Below are positions 4,539 to 8,513 of a stretch of DNA of 8,513 nucleotides, in pieces (the first letter of the stretch is position 1; every line of letters starts with the position of its first letter). The position numbers and the translations under genes are program-made. The stretch is from Syntrophaceae bacterium CG2_30_49_12. GTDB taxonomy: Bacteria > Desulfobacterota > Syntrophia > Syntrophales > CG2-30-49-12. The notes under the pieces are model-generated. The model was given only the letters and a program-made list of their open reading frames with translations, searched no databases and had not been told where the DNA came from. The stretch lies in NCBI GenBank assembly GCA_001873675.1, contig MNZP01000218.1, forward strand, positions 1-8,513, read 5' to 3'.

Positions 4539-5348
4539 ATGTCACAGGAACAAAGTAATAAGACAGACGACAAAAGAAAAGATGCCTGGGACAAGGCAGA
4601 TATCGTTATAAAGGGAATTGGCATAGCCGTCATTTCCGGGGCCATTACCCTTTACGGCATCTGGGCAAACAACAGCCGGGAAAGAGAGGCCGAAATCAAC
4701 CGGAAAGCCCAGCTTTTTGTACAGACTATGAGCAAACGGGAGGCCTCGGAGTCCGACCTGAGGGCCAAGATGTTTGAACAGCTCATGAATCATTATTTTG
4801 AAAAAAAAGACGAAGAGGCCCAACTCCTATTTTTAAAACTTATTGCCCTCAATTTTCAGGAATACCTGAATGTCAAGCCCCTCTTTGAACATCTGGACAG
4901 AAAACTGACCTCAAGCCTGCACAGGATGGAACTCCGGAGAGTAGCCAAGGATACGATCGGCCGCCAGATTGTGGAACTGGAAGGAAGCGGGGGCGAGGTA
5001 TGGGAGGAGCCGGGTTGGCTTGAGAAAGGCAAAGTTACCCCTGCCGGTCCGCTGCAATTGGAATTATTAGGGGTAAGCGAAGACCGTATTCGCATAAGAA
5101 CATTACCGGAAGATGAAGACGGATTCGAAGTGACATACTTTGATATGCCCTATGTGGATAATAGCACTATAAACGCCATGAGATATTCGGTGGTGTTAGC
5201 GGAGGCAAGGCCGAAAGAAAATAAGGCCAGGATAAAGATAATAATCTTCCCGGAAAATTACCTGAGCCCGAGAGACAGGCCGCGCATGGACTGCCTGATT
5301 ACCGATCTTCTTAAAAACCAGGAGGCACCCGCACCTGTAAAAAAGTAA
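4539..5348 (+). CDS. Single-pass membrane protein with helical region and C-terminal beta-rich domain, function unknown
   Basis: Not recognised. From ATG 4539 the product is 269 residues; an in-frame TTG at 4518 would add seven but would overlap the previous gene. Residues 1-20 are hydrophilic and charged. About 22-42 (IVIKGIGIAVISGAITLYGIW) form one transmembrane segment. From 46 to about 138 the chain is highly charged and helical (NSREREAEINRK..., SDLRAKMFEQLMNHYFEKKDEEAQ), possibly a coiled coil. About 165-240 look strand-rich, and the end is Pro/Lys-rich. More Lys/Arg lies on the N-terminal side of the membrane segment, which suggests a cytoplasmic N-terminus and an extracytoplasmic body. 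It sits between a secreted protein and a peptidoglycan hydrolase, so an envelope role in the same system is a fair inference. Only a weak AAGG precedes the start. Confidence 0.72.
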   Translation: MSQEQSNKTDDKRKDAWDKADIVIKGIGIAVISGAITLYGIWANNSREREAEINRKAQLFVQTMSKREASESDLRAKMFEQLMNHYFEKKDEEAQLLFLKLIALNFQEYLNVKPLFEHLDRKLTSSLHRMELRRVAKDTIGRQIVELEGSGGEVWEEPGWLEKGKVTPAGPLQLELLGVSEDRIRIRTLPEDEDGFEVTYFDMPYVDNSTINAMRYSVVLAEARPKENKARIKIIIFPENYLSPRDRPRMDCLITDLLKNQEAPAPVKK

Positions 5349-5422
5349 TGGAGCCTGTTAAACAGTTCAAACGGTTTAAACGAATTAAGCTGCCGTATTA
5401 AATTCCGTCAAAATGTGGCTAT

Positions 5423-6142
5423 ATGTTTCTCAAAAGAGGCAGCCAGGGCCGCCTGGTAAAAAAACTGCAGGAAAGACTCAACCAACTGGATTATGAAGCC
5501 GGGGAGGTTGACGGCTTTTTCGGGCCGAAGACGGAAAGGGCGGTTTTAAGATTCCAGCAGGATAAAAAAATAGACGCCGATGGCATCGTGGGCAATCAGA
5601 CCTGGCAGGCCCTCTTTGAAGAGACAATACCCGAGACAGCCACTTCTCTGGATACACCACCTTCTGAGGCATTATGCTTCGATATCTTCGGAGACTTCCG
5701 GCTGGCCGGTTGGGCTGAACAGAACCTGGTACGCTGCGACCTGTCAGACTGGAAAGATGCCATCAGCCACGTCTATTACAAGACCGCGACAGAGACCATA
5801 AAGATATTTGAACATGCAGACTGGTTCGGGTTCAGGGCCCACCGGCTTGTAGCGCCCAAACTGCGGTTGGCCTTCAAAAATCTGGCCGGGCGTGGCTTAT
5901 CAAATGATCTCAAGACCTTTGACGGGTGTTTTAACCCCCGACTGAAACGGGGTGGTTCCACATGGTCCGTCCACTCCTGGGCCATAGCTATAGACGTAAA
6001 TGCCGTCTGGAACGCCTTTGGGCAAAGAGACTTCGAAATGCCCGAAGAATTTGCCGCCTGCTTTGAGGACGTTGGCTTCATTTGGGGCGGGAGATGGTCA
6101 AAACCGGACGCCATGCACTTCCAGTACTGTCTGGACAGGTAG
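5423..6142 (+). CDS. Peptidoglycan-binding domain plus M15-family peptidase (cell-wall hydrolase)
   Basis: A 239-residue two-domain protein. Residues about 5-66 form a PG_binding_1 domain (GSQGRLVKKLQERLNQL..., DGFFGPKTERAVLRFQ, DGIVGNQTWQALF). After a linker (67-85), about 90-239 are an M15-type (VanY/endolysin-like) metallopeptidase: S-x-H-x-x-A-x-A-I-D-V-N at 182-193 gives zinc ligands His184 and Asp191. GGRWSKPDAMHFQY (222-235) gives the third ligand, His232. Such enzymes cut peptide bonds in peptidoglycan stem peptides (L-Ala-D-Glu or D-Ala-D-Ala; not decided here). No signal peptide is seen, like phage endolysins and tail-associated lysins, so it may travel with a particle or leave by lysis. 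It lies 74 bp after the membrane protein and upstream of the tail-tube gene. No clear Shine-Dalgarno precedes ATG 5423. Confidence 0.88.
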   Translation: MFLKRGSQGRLVKKLQERLNQLDYEAGEVDGFFGPKTERAVLRFQQDKKIDADGIVGNQTWQALFEETIPETATSLDTPPSEALCFDIFGDFRLAGWAEQNLVRCDLSDWKDAISHVYYKTATETIKIFEHADWFGFRAHRLVAPKLRLAFKNLAGRGLSNDLKTFDGCFNPRLKRGGSTWSVHSWAIAIDVNAVWNAFGQRDFEMPEEFAACFEDVGFIWGGRWSKPDAMHFQYCLDR

Positions 6143-6186
6143 GGTGATTACGGCAGGTATAAAGAACGGCCAAGCGCAGGTGTAAA

Positions 6187-6258
6187 ATGACGGGGGAAAG
6201 CGGAGCGCAGATTTTGAAAGGCCCAAAAATGAGTGCTCTCCAGGAGGTGAAAACATGA
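6187..6258 (+). CDS. Possible 23-codon ORF coupled to the tail-tube gene
   Basis: ATG 6187 opens 23 codons that end in TGA overlapping the tail-tube start (ATGA at 6255-6258). The strong AGGAGGTGA of the tube gene lies inside it. The overlap could allow translational coupling, but nothing else supports that the peptide is made, and such overlaps arise by chance. Confidence 0.2.
   Translation: MTGESGAQILKGPKMSALQEVKT
6242..6250 (+). promoter_or_regulatory. Strong ribosome-binding site of the tail-tube gene
   Basis: AGGAGGTGA, four bases before ATG 6255. This is a near-perfect anti-Shine-Dalgarno match and the strongest in the cluster, as expected for a structural protein needed in many copies. 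Confidence 0.85.
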
Positions 6259-6776
6259 CAGAATTTGTCGTTAATCCACACCGGTGTGATCCCTATAAGC
6301 AATTCAAATTCCGTATCAAGTGGGATGGAAAGTATATTGCCGGAGTCTCAAAGGTAAGCGCCCTTAAGCGGATAACCGAGGTCGTGACCCACCGCGAAGG
6401 CGGAAGTCCCAATACCGCCCATAAATCGCCGGCACAAACCGTATACGAGCCCATTATTCTCGGCAGAGGCCGGACACACGACCCGGAATTCGAGAAGTGG
6501 GCCAATAAAGTCTGGGACTACGGGGCAGGACCAGGGTCGGAAGTCTCTCTAAAGGACTTCCGAAAGGATATAATTATAGAGCTTTACAATGAGGTCGGAC
6601 AACTCGTCATGGCCTTTATGGTATATCGTTGCTGGCCTTCCGAATACGTTGCCCTGAGTGAGCTCAATGCCAACGACAGCTCCGTGGCGTTTGAGTCCAT
6701 AACTCTCCAGCATGAAGGCTGGGAACGTAATTACGAAGTTACCGAGCCTACAGAACCGTCATTCACCGAACCATGA
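6255..6776 (+). CDS. Phage-tail-tube-like protein (T4 gp19 / contractile injection system inner tube family)
   Basis: A 173-residue protein. 'DPYKQFKFRIKWDGKYIAGVSKVSALKRITEVVTHREGG' (12-50) is the typical opening of the T4 gp19-like family (TIGR02241-type phage tail region proteins). It matches the usual 'DPY..F.F.V..dG..vaGFSEVSGL...tevveyREGG'. Further marks are the 'IILGRGRTHDPEFEKWANKV' segment (67-86), 'FRKDIIIELYNEVG' (102-115), 'YRCWPSEYVALSELNANDSSVAFESITLQHEGWER' (124-158). Proteins of this family stack as hexamers to form the inner tube of contractile tails, including extracellular contractile injection systems and R-type pyocins. The natural end is near residue 160; the last 13 residues (TEPTEPSFTEP) are a Thr/Glu/Pro tail. 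Sheath, baseplate and ClpV/AAA genes, which normally accompany it, are not in the window. Confidence 0.88.
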   Translation: MTEFVVNPHRCDPYKQFKFRIKWDGKYIAGVSKVSALKRITEVVTHREGGSPNTAHKSPAQTVYEPIILGRGRTHDPEFEKWANKVWDYGAGPGSEVSLKDFRKDIIIELYNEVGQLVMAFMVYRCWPSEYVALSELNANDSSVAFESITLQHEGWERNYEVTEPTEPSFTEP

Positions 6777-7041
6777 AGGTGGTAAAAAAAACAATGAAAC
6801 CGGTTCTGTAGAGGATAAGACCACGGCTCCGTCAGACCATAGCTACACGGGCGACGGCAACGGCAACTTCCAGCATGATTTTCCAACCGGCCGCCTGCTG
6901 GGGCCGTGTGTGGAGGCCGCCTTTGCCGAGGTTCTGAACGTGGATGCCAAGGCCACCAATGGCTGGCGGCGGCTTGACGAATATGATGCGGACGCGGTCC
7001 GCGCCTTCGCCCTGGCCCCGGGGTCAGGCGATGAGATATAA
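6712..7041 (+). CDS. Uncertain ORF after the tail-tube gene, possible +1-frame extension
   Basis: The frame is open from ATG 6712 (inside the tube gene, no Shine-Dalgarno) to TAA 7039-7041, 109 codons. From about 6777 onwards codon usage is GC-rich at third positions and looks coding, whereas the part overlapping the tube gene does not. No credible start lies in the coding-looking part. It sits in the +1 frame directly after the tube stop (CCA TGA at 6771-6776). A +1 shift there would extend the tube protein's Thr/Glu/Pro tail into a Gly/Asn/Asp-rich linker and then 'FPTGRLLGPCVEAAFAEVL...' for about 50 residues. It could be a frameshift-expressed extension, a remnant of a mutated fusion, or a separate gene with an unusual start. 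I do not recognise the domain. Confidence 0.4.
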   Translation: MKAGNVITKLPSLQNRHSPNHEGGKKNNETGSVEDKTTAPSDHSYTGDGNGNFQHDFPTGRLLGPCVEAAFAEVLNVDAKATNGWRRLDEYDADAVRAFALAPGSGDEI

Positions 7042-7207
7042 TAAAAAGAGGTTAAGGATTCAGGCCCAGCTCATGTTCCAGCCTTCGAAGCAGACCCAGA
7101 GCCGGTTTATGCCCTTATGGGAGGTTATGGTGGACAGAGTCACTCTCTATATCACCCAGGAGGGCAAGGTATTTGAAAAGCTGGCTCCGCTTCCGCTGGG
7201 AGATTAA
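7031..7207 (+). CDS. Small hypothetical protein (58 aa)
   Basis: ATG 7031 overlaps the end of the previous frame (stop at 7039-7041), giving a basic N-terminus (MRYNKKRLRIQAQ) followed by 'LWEVMVDRVTLYITQEGKVFEKLAPLPLGD'. The frame stays open upstream to 6944, but that part is a shadow of the preceding ORF, so the start at 7031 is preferred. Not recognised. Contractile injection loci often carry a short gene of about 60 codons after the tube gene, and the position fits, but I see no sequence motif to confirm it. Translational coupling to the preceding ORF is likely if that is translated. Confidence 0.45.
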   Translation: MRYNKKRLRIQAQLMFQPSKQTQSRFMPLWEVMVDRVTLYITQEGKVFEKLAPLPLGD

Positions 7208-7219
7208 GAATCTACGATT

Positions 7220-7327
7220 ATGGGGTTGCCGGAAACGCTTGAAGATATTGTTATGCAATGCCGCGAGATCGGCAACCCCTGCCATATTTCTAATGGCTTG
7301 GAGATAGTGAATAAAAATGTCCGCTAA
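7220..7327 (+). CDS. Possible 35-codon ORF overlapping the GH13 start
   Basis: ATG 7220 opens 35 codons (MGLPETLEDIVMQCREIGNP, then CHISNGLEIVNKNVR) ending at TAA 7325-7327, overlapping the GH13 start at 7317. It has no clear Shine-Dalgarno and no recognised family. Its first and seventeenth to nineteenth codons lie in the arms of a 10-bp inverted repeat. It may be a small gene, the remnant of a larger one, or chance. Confidence 0.25.
   Translation: MGLPETLEDIVMQCREIGNPCHISNGLEIVNKNVR
7222..7279 (+). repeat. 10-bp perfect inverted repeat before the GH13 gene
   Basis: GGGGTTGCCG (7222-7231) and CGGCAACCCC (7270-7279) are exact reverse complements with a 38-base loop. No T-run follows, so it is not a simple terminator. 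It lies 38 bp before the GH13 start and could affect the transcript's 5' region. Confidence 0.55.
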
Positions 7328-8438
7328 ACCTAAAAGCCTTTCCGAAATAAGGTTTAAACCGGCGGGCCGGGTCTTTTCTTCTCCTTCAGACTGGCGGGAC
7401 CAGTTCGTCTATTTTCTCCTGGTGGACCGATTTAACAGCGGGAAAAGTGATATCCCTCCATTCGTGCCTGGCTCAACTCCCACCGGCAGAAATGATGAAG
7501 AAGGCGAAAAATGGCAGGGGGGAACACTGAAAGGTATCGCTGAGAGACTCGACTATATAAGAGGCCTGGGCTGTACGGCCATATGGTTAAGTCCAATATT
7601 TAAGAACCGGAGGGAGCTTAACACCTACCACGGCTATGGCATCCAGGATTTTCTCGATATTGACCCGCGCCTGGGGACGCTTAAAGACTTGCAGGCCCTG
7701 GTAAAAAAAGCCCACAGGATGGGGATGTATGTGATCCTCGATATAGTCCTGAACCATACTGGCGACAACTGGGCCTATCCGGGAGACTATCGCTACGATT
7801 ACTATGGAGGGCAAAGGTTTCCCTTTGGTTTCTGGCGGGAAGTTACCCCTGGTTCAGTGATCGAGTGGCCGGATGATGCGGTCTGGCCGGTAGAATTCCA
7901 GAATCCCGGGTGGTACAGGCGAAAGGGCGAGATACGAAGCTGGGACACATTCCCGGAGGCGAGGGACGGCGACTTTTGTACCCTAAAAGAGCTCGACACC
8001 TCAAATCGTAGTCTCTTGCGGGCACTCATTGATGTGCACAAGTACTGGATTGCCGTTACCGATGTGGATGGCTACCGTCTGGATGCGGTCAAGCACCTGG
8101 AAGAGTCCAGCACAGCCATATTCTGCGCGGCTATAAGGGAATATGCCCAGAGCATCGGCAAAAAGGATTTTTTGTTGTTCGGAGAGATCATCGGCGACGA
8201 CCGTTTTATCGACCAGTATATCGGCAGAAATGCCCGCATCCCGGGCACCAACGAACGTTTTCCTTCCCTGGACGCCGCCCTTGACTTCCCCTTGTGGGGG
8301 ATACTGGAAGGGGTGATAAAAGGATTTACAAATCCGGCTGAACTCAGAAAGAGATATGAAGGATTTCGGGAATTATATAGCGACCACGGCCGGGCCGGCG
8401 AATATTTTGGAAGACAAAGGGGTCAGCCCTTGATATAG
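7317..8438 (+). pseudogene. Glycoside hydrolase family 13 (alpha-amylase-type) gene, 3' end disrupted
   Basis: 373 codons from ATG 7317. Residues 26-364 show a GH13 catalytic barrel: VYFLLVDRFNSG (31-42), GGTLKGIAERLDYIRGLGCTAIWLSPI (68-94), region I DIVLNH (142-147). Region II is GYRLDAVKH (252-260) with nucleophile Asp256, and region III LLFGE (286-290) has acid/base Glu290. The expected region IV (FVDNHD, transition-state Asp) should follow 'YSDHGRAGEYF' (354-364). Instead the frame changes to GRQRGQPLI and stops. This matches the left end of a RAYT-type element starting about 8409. Intact members act on alpha-glucans or related sugars and are usually well over 450 residues; without region IV and the rest of the barrel this product should be inactive. 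The remainder may lie beyond the element, outside the window. No signal peptide is seen, so the parent enzyme was probably cytoplasmic. Confidence 0.85.
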
Positions 8439-8513
8439 GACAAATTAGCTGGTAATATCCTTTTTCAAGAATAGAAAGGGGATAAACTTATGGCTCGGCC
8501 ATTAAGGATTGAA
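8409..8513 (+). mobile_element. Left end of a REP-associated tyrosine transposase (RAYT) element inserted in the GH13 gene
   Basis: GH13 similarity stops at 8408, and unrelated sequence leads into a Y1-transposase start at 8490. Near the junction lies AAAGGGGTCAGCCCTTGATA (from 8416), a short imperfect hairpin (AAGGG 8417-8421, CCCTT 8427-8431) of the kind found at ends of RAYT/IS200-like elements. 'GGGGTCAG' motifs before such genes are familiar to me, but this is memory and not a search. The right end lies outside the window. Confidence 0.68.
8490..8513 (+). CDS. REP-associated tyrosine transposase (Y1_Tnp / IS200-like), first 8 codons
   Basis: Only MARPLRIE is in the window; the gene runs off the right edge. 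This octapeptide is the very characteristic opening of RAYT proteins ('MARPLRIEYPGAxYHVxxRGN'). These are single-HUH, one-tyrosine transposases thought to mobilise REP/BIME-like palindromes. AAAGGGGATA, about five bases before the ATG, is a good Shine-Dalgarno. A small hairpin lies about 60 bp upstream and the host gene (GH13) is broken just before that, which supports a mobile element. Identification rests on eight residues plus context. Confidence 0.65.

Noticed and set aside
5776..6114. 112-codon minus-strand ORF opposite the M15 peptidase
   Set aside because: Antisense to the well-supported catalytic domain; no motif.
6944..7030. Upstream part of the open frame ending at 7207
   Set aside because: Arg/Pro/Gly-rich translation typical of an off-frame reading of the preceding GC-rich ORF; ATG 7031 is the sensible start.
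1..8513. tRNA, rRNA or CRISPR array
   Set aside because: No cloverleaf, rRNA-like stretch or regularly spaced repeat-spacer pattern was seen; the direct repeats found are two-copy promoter, IS-end or intergenic motifs.

Overview
The window reads as chromosomal DNA of a Gram-negative bacterium. The citramalate synthase sequence and the kinds of dispersed repeat suggest a deltaproteobacterium (Desulfobacterota) or close relative; this is impression, not a search result. Both ends are cut inside genes. All calls were made by eye from translated sequence and motifs.

Left part (1-1961, minus strand): the N-terminus of a Sua5/YciO/YrdC-type threonylcarbamoyl-AMP synthase, a short spacer of TAAAGT repeats, and cimA, encoding (R)-citramalate synthase, the entry enzyme of the pyruvate route to isoleucine. 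The best find lies upstream of cimA. A near-consensus sigma70 promoter is followed by a 31-codon leader ORF with nine Ile and four Val codons, then a perfect 11-bp hairpin plus T8 terminator, then the cimA ribosome-binding site. A 13-bp alternative helix joins the end of the leader ORF to the 5' arm of the terminator, and a competing stem joins an early part of the leader to its end. This is the full layout of a ribosome-mediated isoleucine attenuator.

Middle left (2035-3443): a divergently transcribed type II toxin-antitoxin pair (ribbon-helix-helix antitoxin, RelE/ParE-like toxin) with a 17-bp palindrome over its promoter. Next come a 131-bp MITE-like palindromic element with perfect 18-bp terminal inverted repeats, and a decayed IS21-family element (5'-truncated istB plus terminal repeats). 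About 240 bp of AT-rich sequence without a gene follows.

Middle right (3686-7207, plus strand): a one-directional group of accessory genes. It holds an unrecognised small protein whose C-terminus may be frameshifted, a small secreted beta-domain protein, a single-pass membrane protein, a peptidoglycan-binding/M15 peptidase, and a T4 gp19-family phage-tail-tube protein. After the tube lie a short ORF in the +1 frame without a good start and a 58-codon ORF. Tube protein, cell-wall hydrolase and envelope proteins together suggest part of a phage-tail-like or extracellular contractile injection system, but no sheath, baseplate or ATPase gene is visible here.

Right end (7220-8513): a glycoside hydrolase family 13 (alpha-amylase-type) gene that loses family similarity after residue 364 and stops soon after. 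The break coincides with the left end of a REP-associated tyrosine transposase (RAYT) element, whose gene starts at 8490 and runs off the window. The window therefore carries at least three kinds of mobile or repeat sequence among its accessory genes.
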